Shown piece by piece: positions 24,758 through 34,714 of a stretch of 64,000 nt of DNA (position 1 is its first letter; every line of letters begins with the position of its first letter). Where the stretch lies: contig JADFXM010000014.1 of NCBI GenBank assembly GCA_015233565.1, positions 62,001 through 126,000 on the forward strand. The letters run 5' to 3'. The DNA comes from Candidatus Rifleibacteriota bacterium. Its GTDB lineage: Bacteria > Muiribacteriota > Ozemobacteria > Ozemobacterales > Ozemobacteraceae. The notes under the pieces were generated by a model. The model was not told the DNA's origin and did no database searches. It worked only from the letters and a program-made list of their open reading frames with translations. Both the position numbers and the translations under genes were made by a program.

Positions 24758-27096
24758 GCTGCCCTCATTTTATCTATTTCGATTAACATCGATTCATCTT
24801 TCAAAATCTGGATGAAGGCTTCAACAACGCTTGGATCAAATTGACTGCCAGCGCAATTGATAAGTTCAGACATTGCGGCTCCACGACCAATGTTATCGCG
24901 ATAGGCACGTTTACTGGTCATTGCATCATATGAATCAGCAACACAAACGATTCTTGCCAGCAACGGAATTTTGTCACCTTTTAGCCCTTCAGGATAGCCT
25001 TTGCCATCATATCTTTCGTGGTGGAACTTAATCAACGGGATTTTTTCTTTGAGAAACTTGGCTGGTTCAATAATAGATGCCCCACGTGCTGGATGTGTTT
25101 TGATTAGTTCAAATTCATCCGGAGTTAACTTCGAGCTTTTATTAATTATTGTTTCAGAAATTCCAATTTTTCCAATGTCATGGAGTAATGCACCAATGTG
25201 CAAATCCTTGACTTGAGCCGGTGAAAGAGACATTTTCTTGCCGATCTCCACAGAATACCAAGCGACTCTCTCGCTATGACCTCTGGTGTATGGGTCTTTA
25301 GCATCCAAGGAATTGGCCAGCGCTCTTACTGCGGCAAGATAACTGGCTTCCAGATCTTCATACAATTTGGCATTATTAATTGTAATAGCTATCTGGGAAG
25401 CAAGTGTAAAAAGCATATCCAAATCATTACTGTCAAAGCTATCGCCGGAAAGCTTATCTGAAACTGACAAAACACCCAATTTCCGCTCTTTAACCTTCAG
25501 TGGCACACAAAGAGAACTTCGAACCCCACTTCCTGAAGCTGGATCAGTAATTCCTTCACCAGATAAGTTATTTATTAACACAGGTTCACCTTTTTCAAAA
25601 ACCTTACCGGCAATTCCTTCGCCAATTTTAATCGGTTTTTTCGTCCAATCCCGGTTTAAGCCCTTAAAAACCTTGACATGCAAAAGATTTGTTTCCTCGT
25701 CAAAAAGTATCAGAGAACTTGATTTTACTCCTCCTAATACTCGTGCTGTATTTTCAAGGATCATCTCAAGTAACTTTTCAAGCTCAAGAACCATATTGAG
25801 GCTTTTTCCCACTTCGTGAAGCGTCGCAAGTTCAAAGATCTTTCTATCAAGATCCTGATACAATTTAGCATTCTTTATTGCAACGCTAGCCTGCATGGCA
25901 AGTGTTTCAAGCAAACTCAGATCTTCCTGTTTAAAGGGATCTCCTGAGATTTTGTTGCTGGCTGAGATAATTCCAACTACTTCTTCATTTACTCTAAGAG
26001 GAACACAAATCGAAGATCGTACAACTGGGGCTTTCTCAAGGATATTGCCAGTCTCATCTTCCTTGAGGTCATTAATGATTATCGATTCTCCACTTGCAAA
26101 AACTTTACCAGCTATTCCTCGAGTCACAGGAACTCTTCTCGAATTTGGAAGAAGTCCCACATCTAGTCCCTTGGCAATTTTGATTACAAATTCTTCCGTT
26201 TTTGGAGAAGCTAACATTAGAGAACAGCGTTTCACTCCCCCCAATATTTGTATTGTTGTATCAACAATGACTTCATATAATCTATCTAGATTCAAAACGG
26301 AATTAATGATTCTTCCAGCTTGATGAAGAGTCGATAGCTCGTAAACCTTCCTGTCCAGTTGAGCATTTTTACTAGTAATTTCATTGAGATGTCTCTTTAT
26401 TCCTTCGATCATTTCATTGAAGGAATGAATAAGTACATTGAATTCATCATGATTTCTGTTTTCAGGAAGAAGATTCAGGGTTCCATCTGCCGCCTTTTTT
26501 GCCCCTTCTACTAATGAAGCAATCGGCCCAAGGAGATATCTTGAAAACAAAAGAGCAGTGAAGTAACTTAAAATGCTGAATAAGAAAGCAATCGTCACAT
26601 TTATTCGAATCAGCTTGCTCTGCTTTTCACTAAATGGAAAAATGGAAAAAGTCATCCGAACGAACCCAAGAATTTCACCACTACTGGATGAATGCAAAGC
26701 ACGATTCACTTCAATTCCGACTTTTTGCGTGATACTGAAAATTGAATTCTCCGCTGGAGAAACTTCGTTTGAGTTAGCTTCAGCTATTTTGTCCATCTGT
26801 GGGTCAAAAAAAGCAATACTAATCAAATCGTTATTTTTGGTGTTTTGGCTTATCAAACTTCTTGAAATTTCTAGTAATCGAGGTTGCAGAGAATTGTTGA
26901 AAGCACCCAAACAAAAGGAATCAAGTGTTTTAACTACAAGTAAACTCTTTGCTTTAATGTTTTCCTCAAATGAATCTCTTTCTAATTCTAGCTGAAAATA
27001 AGTTAGGAAAAAGATTGTCAAGAAAATTAAGAAAAGATAACTACAAAATAATTTCGTTTTAAAATTGAAAGTCGTAAGTGAAAACCCGTTGTTCAT
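24754..27096 (-). CDS. HD-GYP c-di-GMP phosphodiesterase with HAMP and two GAF domains
   Basis: The order is membrane helix (about 15-32), periplasmic sensor (about 35-160), second helix (168-188), HAMP (about 190-245), GAF 1 (about 270-400), GAF 2 (about 425-575) and C-terminal HD-GYP. The two GAF domains are clearly related (RGIAGKVFASGES, EGIAGKVFEKGEP), which suggests an internal duplication. Catalytic motifs LLHDIGKIG (637-645) and HHERYDGKGYP (692-702) are complete, so hydrolysis of c-di-GMP is expected. The gene is joined to its neighbours at both ends by ATGA overlaps: an unknown membrane protein upstream and recJ downstream. Confidence 0.93.
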   Translation of the reverse strand: MNNGFSLTTFNFKTKLFCSYLFLIFLTIFFLTYFQLELERDSFEENIKAKSLLVVKTLDSFCLGAFNNSLQPRLLEISRSLISQNTKNNDLISIAFFDPQMDKIAEANSNEVSPAENSIFSITQKVGIEVNRALHSSSSGEILGFVRMTFSIFPFSEKQSKLIRINVTIAFLFSILSYFTALLFSRYLLGPIASLVEGAKKAADGTLNLLPENRNHDEFNVLIHSFNEMIEGIKRHLNEITSKNAQLDRKVYELSTLHQAGRIINSVLNLDRLYEVIVDTTIQILGGVKRCSLMLASPKTEEFVIKIAKGLDVGLLPNSRRVPVTRGIAGKVFASGESIIINDLKEDETGNILEKAPVVRSSICVPLRVNEEVVGIISASNKISGDPFKQEDLSLLETLAMQASVAIKNAKLYQDLDRKIFELATLHEVGKSLNMVLELEKLLEMILENTARVLGGVKSSSLILFDEETNLLHVKVFKGLNRDWTKKPIKIGEGIAGKVFEKGEPVLINNLSGEGITDPASGSGVRSSLCVPLKVKERKLGVLSVSDKLSGDSFDSNDLDMLFTLASQIAITINNAKLYEDLEASYLAAVRALANSLDAKDPYTRGHSERVAWYSVEIGKKMSLSPAQVKDLHIGALLHDIGKIGISETIINKSSKLTPDEFELIKTHPARGASIIEPAKFLKEKIPLIKFHHERYDGKGYPEGLKGDKIPLLARIVCVADSYDAMTSKRAYRDNIGRGAAMSELINCAGSQFDPSVVEAFIQILKDESMLIEIDKMRAA

Positions 27097-28316
27097 TGTT
27101 TAAAACCCAATTTATCAAAAAATGTTCTTGCATCAGATCTCAAAAAACACAAAATCTTTTCGTTCAGAATTTTAAGGGACTCCCAAGGTGATTGAGGGAA
27201 CGGTTCTACCGAGGTGTTAAGGAATTTCTGATGGCTTTCCAGAAATTCAACTGACGTAATTTCAGGTTTTTGAAAGTTGTATTTAACTTCCCCCGGGAAT
27301 TTTGCCTCTGAAGTTCCAAAATCACTGGAAAGGAAAAAAATTCCATCAACTTTTGACACCAGAGCTCTGTGGAAGTTCTTTTTTATTTCACTCTGCGTTA
27401 TCAAGAGGAGAGAAAGTGAATCATTGGAAAGAAGAGCTTCTCCAACGGTAAAAAAAATGGGTAATTCGAAAAGGGGAAGCTTAACTTTTGAAATTTTCCG
27501 AAATCCGTGTTGAGTTGTCCAAATTTCAGATTCGGCAGATATTGTTTCAGGAATTTCAATTATATCACTTACTTCAACTTCCATTGTTTTCGGAGTGGAA
27601 AATTCCGTCCCATTTTTTCTTTCACGCCAAAGAAGAGAAAATTTTGTGGGAAGCGGATGCAAAGAAGAAGCCAGAAGGAAGAAAATAATTCCATGAAACA
27701 TGCAACCAATAGCAGACATTGGAAGTGGATCACGGATTAAAAGCCAGATAACCCATGGGAGTGAAAAACAAATAAACATCCAATTTTTTCTTTTTAATGA
27801 TTTGCTTGAAACATCCGGAAGTACCGGAGCAAAATATCTATGGAAAAAAACACGGGAAACGGTGAAATAAACTGTAAAAAGAGCTGCAAAAAAAATTTTT
27901 GCCCAATTCCAAAATTCAGGAGTTGGAGAAAGCGTAGTAATCAACGTCAAGGCAAGAAAGGAAGCAGTGAAAAAAGACAAAAACCGCCAAAAATTGTGAA
28001 AATTTCTGAGTTTTCCTTTCCCTTCTTCAGAAATAAGAACGTCGTTGAACCCTTTAATCTCATCGATCTTTATTCGGTTCAATACATAACTATGAATTGC
28101 ATCTGCCATAAATACCGGCATAAAAGCGAAAGCAAAAAACAATCGTCGCCAGAAACCAAAAACCCATTCGGTTTTAACAAGCACAATCCAGATCGCAATT
28201 GTTCCGATAAGGGTGAAGAAATTTGCCCCCACTCCCAAGGCAAATATGGCTTTTATCTTTTCAATTTTCGCAGCCGCTTTTTGTTCAGAAATAATATTGT
28301 TGCCATCAGATTCCAT
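27093..28316 (-). CDS. Unrecognised six-helix membrane protein
   Basis: I do not recognise this family. The first 220 residues carry six hydrophobic segments, roughly at 24-48, 59-79, 112-129, 138-158, 178-193 and 199-218. A soluble C-terminal domain of about 185 residues follows (VSDIIEIPETISAESEIWTT, then ISKVKLPLFELPIFFTVG). No catalytic motif stands out. It is the first gene of the HD-GYP/recJ run and its TGA overlaps the HD-GYP ATG, which argues for a functional partnership, perhaps sensing for the HD-GYP protein. The ribosome-binding site is weak. Confidence 0.75.
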   Translation of the reverse strand: MESDGNNIISEQKAAAKIEKIKAIFALGVGANFFTLIGTIAIWIVLVKTEWVFGFWRRLFFAFAFMPVFMADAIHSYVLNRIKIDEIKGFNDVLISEEGKGKLRNFHNFWRFLSFFTASFLALTLITTLSPTPEFWNWAKIFFAALFTVYFTVSRVFFHRYFAPVLPDVSSKSLKRKNWMFICFSLPWVIWLLIRDPLPMSAIGCMFHGIIFFLLASSLHPLPTKFSLLWRERKNGTEFSTPKTMEVEVSDIIEIPETISAESEIWTTQHGFRKISKVKLPLFELPIFFTVGEALLSNDSLSLLLITQSEIKKNFHRALVSKVDGIFFLSSDFGTSEAKFPGEVKYNFQKPEITSVEFLESHQKFLNTSVEPFPQSPWESLKILNEKILCFLRSDARTFFDKLGFKQ

Positions 28317-28440
28317 TTGAACTTAATGATACCATCATAAAAAAATAATTTCATTAATTTAGAAAAGTAATTTGACGTGACGCTAGAAATCATAGTTTTC
28401 CCGTTTTGAATCGAAAAGGTGATTTTCCAAAAAGGAAAAC

Positions 28441-28468
28441 AAAAAACGCGGCAAAAAGCCGCGTTTTA
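28441..28468 (-). terminator. Strong intrinsic terminator after the secreted-protein cluster
   Basis: AACGCGGC (28445-28452), five-base loop, GCCGCGTT (28458-28465). On the minus strand the stem is followed by a T run (A run 28441-28446), and on the plus strand by TTTT, so it may work in both directions. It closes the floA-to-28531 cluster. Confidence 0.85.
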
Positions 28469-28530
28469 CAGAAATAACACTTTCAATGTTTTTTCCAAGC
28501 GGGAAAGCACTCCCGACATGGTGGGACTTT

Positions 28531-31233
28531 TTACTGATCTTTACCTCGCTCTTGTTTCTGCTCAATTGTTTGAACACCCTGAATTAACGGGAGAACATGA
28601 ATATTGAAGGTCAGAGTGCGGGTTTTGTGATCCGCAGAGTTACCAGAAACGGCTGAATCTAGCGTATAGACAGCTTGATACATTCCAGCAGTTCTGAAGA
28701 TGTGATAAAGCTTAAGATTGGGAGTCCATTTGTAAGGATCACCATTGTTATCTCTTACAATCTGCTGGCCAGATTGCACATTTCCAGAATCATCAGGCCA
28801 CTCAAGTGTTTCAGGATTCCCTCTTGAGCCGTCAGGATTTAGGGCAAAAATCGAAAATGTTTGTTTACCAATCCCTCTGAATGGAGTGGCTTTATTTACG
28901 TTGTCATACCCTCCGAGCTTGATCTGCATTCTGACGTTTTCGTAAATCACCTTATCTTTTAATGCCCCATTCGGATCGTCAGGAATTACACCAACCTGAG
29001 TACCAGCATCAGATCCTTTTTGAACTGCAAAATTACATTTTGAACAGTCGAAATCGCCACCATATTGGTTGGCAGAATATGATTGCGCATTGCTTCCATC
29101 CTTGTTGCTGACAACGAGTTTTTCATTATAGGCAAGATCATCGCCGGCAGGAATTGTAATCGAATGTTCAGTTCCATTTCTGGAATCTGTCAGAGAACAT
29201 TCGGGGCAAGGTTTAACATCATCTTTTAGGAATACTTCACTCTGATTTTCGGCCGGTTTGACAGTTACCGAGTTTCCGCAGCAGTTTGATTGACTAACCT
29301 GCATAACCTCGCGAGTGGTGAAACAACTTACGTCGCAGTCATCTTTGGCACCTGTCGCATACATCATGGGCAGTAGAACACGTTTTCCCTTGATTTTCCA
29401 CCAGCCTGATTTAACAGTGGTTCCTGAGTCATTGGGCTTCTGTTCTTCGAAATAAACTTCAGGGTTGTCTTTCTCAAGTTCAATGGGACCAACCAAATAC
29501 GAGCCTGCCATTGTTGATGAAGCAGTTCCAGAAGCAGTACTAGACGCTGTGGAATCACCAACGTCGAGGGTAACCTGAGCAAACCTGTTAAACCCTCTTC
29601 CTGTATCACAAGAATAAGCAGAAGGATTTTTGGTTGCATCTTCTAAGGCATCAAGATCTTTTACTGCCTCTTTCGCGGCATCAGTTGTCAAAGTTTTTAA
29701 ATCTTCGCGTATTTCAAAGAAAATCGGACAACTTGCCTGAGTAATTTCTCCGATTCTCCAGGCGTTGTTCAACTTTTTCATTCTATCGGTAGCGTTGAGT
29801 CCGGGATCAACAGCTCCACCACCGACATCACCCATCACAAAGTAGATTACTCCACGCATCCATGGTGGAATGCTGTCGACTTCGGTAGCATATGCTCTTC
29901 GGTCAGTCAAATATTTTGTAACTTCGTCCTTGGGTCTCTTGGACCAATAAGGATGTTTTGTATTGTAAATTTCAATTTCTCTTCCAAGGTTTTGAGGCCC
30001 AATGTAAGGCCCGAATTCGTCATTCCCTCTGAGGATGATAAAATAGAAATACGGATCCATGCCATTGTCAGCGGTTGCATAAGGATTTTTGATCTTGTAA
30101 AGGTCATCCATTCCGCAGTGATACTGAAAAGTAGCTTTTAACTGCTGCGATTGTTTGGATGCACTTGCGTTGTCGTCAGTCCAATCGATGGTGATATCCT
30201 GCTCAAGCCATTTTCCAACGGATCCTCCGAATGGCTGACCAGGACTGTTTGCCGCTGGAACCTTTGCAACAGGTGGCTTGTAATCTTCAACATAAACCAT
30301 TTGATAAGCCGAACATAAACCAAGCTTCCAGAAGGGCGCATATTCGTCAGGAATCGGTGTCGTGAAGGTAGCAGTCTGGAAAGACCCTGGAACTACACTA
30401 AGATTTGCGGTACCCTTTACGAATTTTTCAATTTTATCCCCTGAAAGATTCGCGGTTTTTTCACCAGTTTCTGGGTATCCATCGCCACTAACCGCTGGTG
30501 AAACCTCAGCAACTTCGTAGCTCATAATCATTCCAACCTGCTGTAGGATTGAAGAATCACTCACTGAAAGTCCGTTGGCAACACCAGAGTCATAAACAAC
30601 GGTATGTCTGTTTGCATGGACTTTTGGCTCAGGAAGAGTGTAATCATTTCCCTCTTGAGTTGCCCAATCCTTCATGAAATCAGGTGCTTTATCGGTCAAA
30701 GCTATTTCATCAAAAAATGGGGTATAAACTGGAATAACAGTGGTATGCGTTGCATTACCATTATCGGGATCTGCTTTGTCGGCTAACTGGTTTTCGAATA
30801 GCCAAGTATACTTCAAATTTCGGAAAACGAAGAATTTTCCTGTGGTTTCTTCTTTGATAACATATGGAAATTGGTCTTTTCCTGCTCCGGTATTTCGAAA
30901 AACCTTTCCTTTCGTAGTGAGCATGTTCGAAAGAGTTCTATCAACCGGCGGCGGTTCAAGAAATGGGCACCAGATGCCGATTGAAGCTTTGGCGTTTTCC
31001 CTGTAGTTTTCATTCTTTTCAGATCGTCGAATTTCAACGGTCATGTTAGTACTGGAAATAGCCCAAATCCGGCTTTTTGCATTGAATTTCTTTTCATTAT
31101 CAATGCCGGAACCTTTCAAATCGGTTGCAAAAAGCCCACCTGTAAACAGAAAAAATAATGACACCACAAAAAATCTTTTAAAATTTAAAAAAGTAGCTAG
31201 TCTTTTTTTGACATTTGTACATTGTTTGTTCAT
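28531..31233 (-). CDS. Large secreted protein of unknown family with cysteine clusters
   Basis: A 900-residue product with a clear signal peptide (RFFVVSLFFLFTGGLFA, cleavage near residue 36). I do not recognise a family. Visible features are a Ser/Thr/Ala low-complexity linker, STASSTASGTASSTMAGS (around 570), and a cysteine-rich part (about 630-760) with CDVSC, SNCCGNS, CPECS and CSKC. A final beta-rich domain of about 120 residues ends in ITFNIHVLP-like strands. Paired cysteines suggest disulfides or metal in the periplasm or outside the cell. GGAGG precedes ATG 31233. It is the last gene of a six-gene run that begins with floA and contains two beta-propellers, and is followed by a terminator. 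Confidence 0.75.
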   Translation of the reverse strand: MNKQCTNVKKRLATFLNFKRFFVVSLFFLFTGGLFATDLKGSGIDNEKKFNAKSRIWAISSTNMTVEIRRSEKNENYRENAKASIGIWCPFLEPPPVDRTLSNMLTTKGKVFRNTGAGKDQFPYVIKEETTGKFFVFRNLKYTWLFENQLADKADPDNGNATHTTVIPVYTPFFDEIALTDKAPDFMKDWATQEGNDYTLPEPKVHANRHTVVYDSGVANGLSVSDSSILQQVGMIMSYEVAEVSPAVSGDGYPETGEKTANLSGDKIEKFVKGTANLSVVPGSFQTATFTTPIPDEYAPFWKLGLCSAYQMVYVEDYKPPVAKVPAANSPGQPFGGSVGKWLEQDITIDWTDDNASASKQSQQLKATFQYHCGMDDLYKIKNPYATADNGMDPYFYFIILRGNDEFGPYIGPQNLGREIEIYNTKHPYWSKRPKDEVTKYLTDRRAYATEVDSIPPWMRGVIYFVMGDVGGGAVDPGLNATDRMKKLNNAWRIGEITQASCPIFFEIREDLKTLTTDAAKEAVKDLDALEDATKNPSAYSCDTGRGFNRFAQVTLDVGDSTASSTASGTASSTMAGSYLVGPIELEKDNPEVYFEEQKPNDSGTTVKSGWWKIKGKRVLLPMMYATGAKDDCDVSCFTTREVMQVSQSNCCGNSVTVKPAENQSEVFLKDDVKPCPECSLTDSRNGTEHSITIPAGDDLAYNEKLVVSNKDGSNAQSYSANQYGGDFDCSKCNFAVQKGSDAGTQVGVIPDDPNGALKDKVIYENVRMQIKLGGYDNVNKATPFRGIGKQTFSIFALNPDGSRGNPETLEWPDDSGNVQSGQQIVRDNNGDPYKWTPNLKLYHIFRTAGMYQAVYTLDSAVSGNSADHKTRTLTFNIHVLPLIQGVQTIEQKQERGKDQ

Positions 31234-31344
31234 AAACCCTCCTTTAATTTAATTATAATATCCACCCTTATAATACGCAAATAACTCAAAACAGGTTCAA
31301 TAAAAAGTTTTAGAACGAAAATTTACTCTAAGCCTGATACTCAA

Positions 31345-32409
31345 CTATCTGTTGAATATCACTATCCGAGCTCCTCTATTTGTTCCTACGAAAAGTTTCG
31401 TCGAACCATCAGATTGGGTAGTTCCTGCAAGGCATTGTATTCCATCAGAGGGAAGCCCTTTCGTAGAGTCAATAACTTCAGAAAGTTTCCCGTTTTCGTA
31501 ACATTGCAAACCACGGTTGGTTCCGAGCCAAAGACGATTTCCCTCAGAAACCAAGGATTTAATAGGAATAGAAATTAACCCATCCTTTTTCTTCAAAATT
31601 TTCCATTTATCTCCATCTGGAAGAATTAAACCAAGGTCAGTTCCAACTGCAACAGAATCGTTTCCATAGGGCGCAATTGAAAAAACCGATTCAGCCGGAA
31701 ATCCATTTTCGAGATTCCAGTGTTTGTGATGGTCAATTTCCTCCTCTTCAGCCCAAGTATCCATTTTTGCAAGGCCCCGATTTGTACCAACCCAAAGATA
31801 TCTTCCACCGTCGGCCATGCAGTAAACTGTTCCTGAAATCAACCCATGTTTTACCTTTAATCCTTTAAAAAGCTCTGAAATCGGTTTTCCATAAGACCAT
31901 CCCATGTAGCGATTAATTCCATAATCCTGAAAACCAATCCAAAGGCGATTCATTTTATCCGCAACCAAACAGTTTACCATTCCAGCAAGCATAGAATACC
32001 TTTTTGAGTTGAAAGCCGTCCAGGAAGTGCCATCAAATTTAAACACTCCACCGAGATTCTGATCTCTACATCCAACCCAAATTTCTGGACCATAAAAAGC
32101 AATAGTTGGGAATTCCATCACAGGCAAGGGAGAATTGCTTTGATTGTACCACTTTGCATATCCTCCCTCAGTTTCGATTAAAACCCCTTTACTGGTTCCC
32201 CAGGCGGTATAATTACCGCCAAGCGCAACACTTGAAACTCTGCATTCCATTAAATCGGGATCTTGTGGAAAAACGATCTTCATTTTCTGTGAAAGTGAAT
32301 TCTGTGCTAACAATGAAACCAGTGGAAAAATCACAAAAAGAAAAATCACCAGGAATTTTTTAATAGTTGAAATCGATCTAAGATTCCCTGCAAAAAATTT
32401 CTGAATCAA
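31345..32409 (-). CDS. Secreted beta-propeller protein (two-component-regulator propeller type)
   Basis: An N-terminal hydrophobic segment (KKFLVIFLFVIFPLVSLLAQ) serves as signal peptide. The rest is built of repeats of about 40-50 residues carrying the LWIGT-G signature: IWVGCRDQNLGG, LWIGFQDYGINR, LWVGTNRGLAK, VAVGTDLGL, LWLGTNRGLQ, LFVGTNRGA. These are the reg_prop (seven-bladed propeller) repeats usually found in hybrid sensor kinases, but here no kinase is attached. It starts at TTG 32409 after AGGGGGG. Its neighbours are another propeller and a TPR protein, so I expect a periplasmic interaction platform. Confidence 0.8.
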   Translation of the reverse strand: MIQKFFAGNLRSISTIKKFLVIFLFVIFPLVSLLAQNSLSQKMKIVFPQDPDLMECRVSSVALGGNYTAWGTSKGVLIETEGGYAKWYNQSNSPLPVMEFPTIAFYGPEIWVGCRDQNLGGVFKFDGTSWTAFNSKRYSMLAGMVNCLVADKMNRLWIGFQDYGINRYMGWSYGKPISELFKGLKVKHGLISGTVYCMADGGRYLWVGTNRGLAKMDTWAEEEEIDHHKHWNLENGFPAESVFSIAPYGNDSVAVGTDLGLILPDGDKWKILKKKDGLISIPIKSLVSEGNRLWLGTNRGLQCYENGKLSEVIDSTKGLPSDGIQCLAGTTQSDGSTKLFVGTNRGARIVIFNR

Positions 32410-32451
32410 CTAGACACCCCCCTAAAAAAGAATGTTCCTGAAAATAGCTTT

Positions 32452-33672
32452 TCAATCTTCCAGGCTTTCAATCAGACTTTTGATGTATGTATTTTCCGGA
32501 TGGTTGGGAGAAAGTTTAAGGACTTCCCGTAAAATTTGAACCGCTTCTTTGGGTCTGGCAAAACGACGATATTCTGCTCTTCCTTCAGCATTTTCGTTGG
32601 TAAAAGTGCCACCCGGGAAGGCATGTCCAACACCGGCAAGTATTTTTCCCAACCTCAATTTTGCCTCTACCATATCTGAGCCTAATGAAGCGGCTAAACG
32701 ATAATCTTCAATTGCAGCAGGTAGATCTTTTCTCATTTCGTTATAAATACCCCGACATAAATACACTCTGGGATTTTGGGGATCTAAATCCAGGACATTT
32801 TTGATGTGAAAACTGGCTGACATGTCTTCATTATTGAAAAGCTTTAAATAGGCAATGCCAAGATGCCCGCCAATACAATTTTTATCGATTTTTACTGCCA
32901 GGGAATAATATTTTTCAGCCATCATGTTTTTTCCGAGGTCGAGCATGGCTTTTCCCATTTTAACGTTATTTTTTGCATCATTTGGAGCAGTTGCGTATGC
33001 CTCATTGAAAGCATCGATGGCTTCTTCTTTTTTTCCCAATCCGAGAAGGGCATAACCCATTCCCCAGGCTATTCTCGGTTCATCGGACTTTTTGGATTTG
33101 GCTTTGGAAAAGAGATCCAAACTTTCCTGGAATTTGCTTTTAATTAATCCAAGTTCTGCCATTGCAATTTGAGCATTCAGATTGTCGGGAGTTTTTTGAA
33201 GCACTTCTTTCAAGTTCTTTTCAGCATCATCAAGTTTTAGAGGTTCTACTAAAAAGAGAGACCGGGAATAACCGATAATTTCTTCGGGAGAAAAAGCCCC
33301 AACGCCTTTTTTGACTTCAAAAAGTTTATCAAAACAAGTTCTAGCTAGTTTTAAATAACTTTCCCCAGCATCGATTGCAAGCAAACCCGTTTTTGCAAGC
33401 AATTCCGCATTGTCAGCTTCTTTTGTTAGAGCTGTCTGAAGGTTTGTAATAGCAAAATGGATTTGTCCGTCGTCAAGAAACCCCATTGCTTTCCTGAATA
33501 AAATTTTGGCTTCAGAGTTTTTCAAAGAAGGTAAAACATACTTGCTTTCATCCACCGAAGCAGCCCTCAAAACCTGTGGAGCTGAAAACCAAACGGTTGA
33601 GATAATCCCAAGCAAAAGAATAGAAACCGGTGTAAACACTTTTTTTAAATAAGCCACCCTGGGACAATACAT
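32452..33672 (-). CDS. Exported TPR-repeat protein
   Basis: The N-terminus has a hydrophobic export signal (VSILLLGIISTVWFSAPQV) followed by about eight tetratricopeptide repeats, for example AKILFRKAMGFLDDGQIHFA, GMGYALLGLGKKEEAIDAFN and KMGKAMLDLGKNMMAEKYYS. A non-TPR insertion (GHAFPGGTFTNENAEG) interrupts the last repeats. It lies 16 bp after one beta-propeller gene and 42 bp before another. ATG 33672 is preceded by AAGGAGG at a rather long spacing of about 11 bases. The likely role is scaffold for an envelope complex with the propeller proteins. Confidence 0.8.
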   Translation of the reverse strand: MYCPRVAYLKKVFTPVSILLLGIISTVWFSAPQVLRAASVDESKYVLPSLKNSEAKILFRKAMGFLDDGQIHFAITNLQTALTKEADNAELLAKTGLLAIDAGESYLKLARTCFDKLFEVKKGVGAFSPEEIIGYSRSLFLVEPLKLDDAEKNLKEVLQKTPDNLNAQIAMAELGLIKSKFQESLDLFSKAKSKKSDEPRIAWGMGYALLGLGKKEEAIDAFNEAYATAPNDAKNNVKMGKAMLDLGKNMMAEKYYSLAVKIDKNCIGGHLGIAYLKLFNNEDMSASFHIKNVLDLDPQNPRVYLCRGIYNEMRKDLPAAIEDYRLAASLGSDMVEAKLRLGKILAGVGHAFPGGTFTNENAEGRAEYRRFARPKEAVQILREVLKLSPNHPENTYIKSLIESLED

Positions 33673-33688
33673 TTACACGCATACCTCC

Positions 33689-34714
33689 TTAATTTAGGAA
33701 TAATATTCCATCTTTAAAAGCACCAACAGCTTTAAAAACTTCTCCATCAGCACTTTTAAATAGTTCCCCGTTTAAAGTTCCAACAAATAACTCGTTATCA
33801 GGTGAAACAGCCAGTGACTTTATATAAACCTCACTTGTAAATAATGGCGATTCTATCTTTTTTGTCACAAACTTCTTATTAAGTGAAAACGATATTTTAA
33901 AAAGGCCTTTTTTTCCACCAACGAACAGATTGCCCTGAAATTCCTGGAGGGCGGCAATAGAATTGGGAATTTCTTGAAATCTTTTGAAGTTATTATCCGA
34001 AGTTCGATAAATCAAACCATCTTCGCCGGTTCCAAGGAAGAGTGTTTGTTGCCAAATTGTAGCGGTATTAACTTCGGAGTGGACCCACTCGTTCCTCGGG
34101 ACAAAATATTCATGGATCCGGCCATTTTTGTATTTCCAGATTCCATTGGATCCGGAGATCCAGGTTTCGTTTTGAAAAACAAAAAAGTCGTTGATCCAGT
34201 TGTCATCTAAACCTTGGGCTTCCCCAATTTTTTTCCAGGTATCGTTTTCCAGGATGGCTGCACTTGAGCCTACTGAGCCAATCATCAAGCCTTCAGGAGT
34301 ATCTAATAATCCATGAAGGAATTGAAAATCTTTACCTGCCAGGGGCTGAAATTCTGACCAAACTTTGTTGTCGGGCTGGAAAGAAAAAAGTCCTTCTCCT
34401 GCTGTAGCAACAATTAGTTTTCCATTCTTTTCAATGATTTTACTAATTCTAACAACCGGTTGCATTTGAAAACGATCGAGGGCTTTGTGAGGGGTTTTTT
34501 CTTTTATCTCCCATAACCCGGCTCCAAAGGTGCCAATCCAGAGATTTTTTTGGGAGTCAAAAAAAATACATCTAATTACTGCGTCATAAGAAGGTTGTTT
34601 CATGCTGTAAGTAAATGAAAACCCGGGAGAAAATGAAAAAGAAAATGAAAATAAAATCGCAATTTTTATGAAGTTCCAATAGTTGTTTCCCTTGATTCGG
34701 AACACCAATTTCAT
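33689..34714 (-). CDS. Secreted beta-propeller protein, second copy type
   Basis: A signal-like segment (FIKIAILFSFSFSFSPGFSF) leads into repeats carrying LWIGTFGAGLWEI, LIVATAGEGLFSF, LMIGSVGSSAAIL, TWISGSNGIWKY, LFLGTGEDGLIYR, LFVGGKKGLFKI and LFVGTLNGELFKS. These are seven blades of a reg_prop-like propeller. It differs clearly in sequence from the propeller at 31345 but has the same architecture and no output domain. ATG 34714 overlaps the TGA of the 80-residue gene upstream (ATGA), so translation is coupled. Confidence 0.8.
   Translation of the reverse strand: MKLVFRIKGNNYWNFIKIAILFSFSFSFSPGFSFTYSMKQPSYDAVIRCIFFDSQKNLWIGTFGAGLWEIKEKTPHKALDRFQMQPVVRISKIIEKNGKLIVATAGEGLFSFQPDNKVWSEFQPLAGKDFQFLHGLLDTPEGLMIGSVGSSAAILENDTWKKIGEAQGLDDNWINDFFVFQNETWISGSNGIWKYKNGRIHEYFVPRNEWVHSEVNTATIWQQTLFLGTGEDGLIYRTSDNNFKRFQEIPNSIAALQEFQGNLFVGGKKGLFKISFSLNKKFVTKKIESPLFTSEVYIKSLAVSPDNELFVGTLNGELFKSADGEVFKAVGAFKDGILFLN

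Noticed and set aside
25367..26323. Plus-strand frames of 140-150 codons opposite the HD-GYP gene
   Set aside because: They mirror the repeated GAF coding sequence on the minus strand and have Ser/Pro/Leu-rich composition typical of antisense frames.
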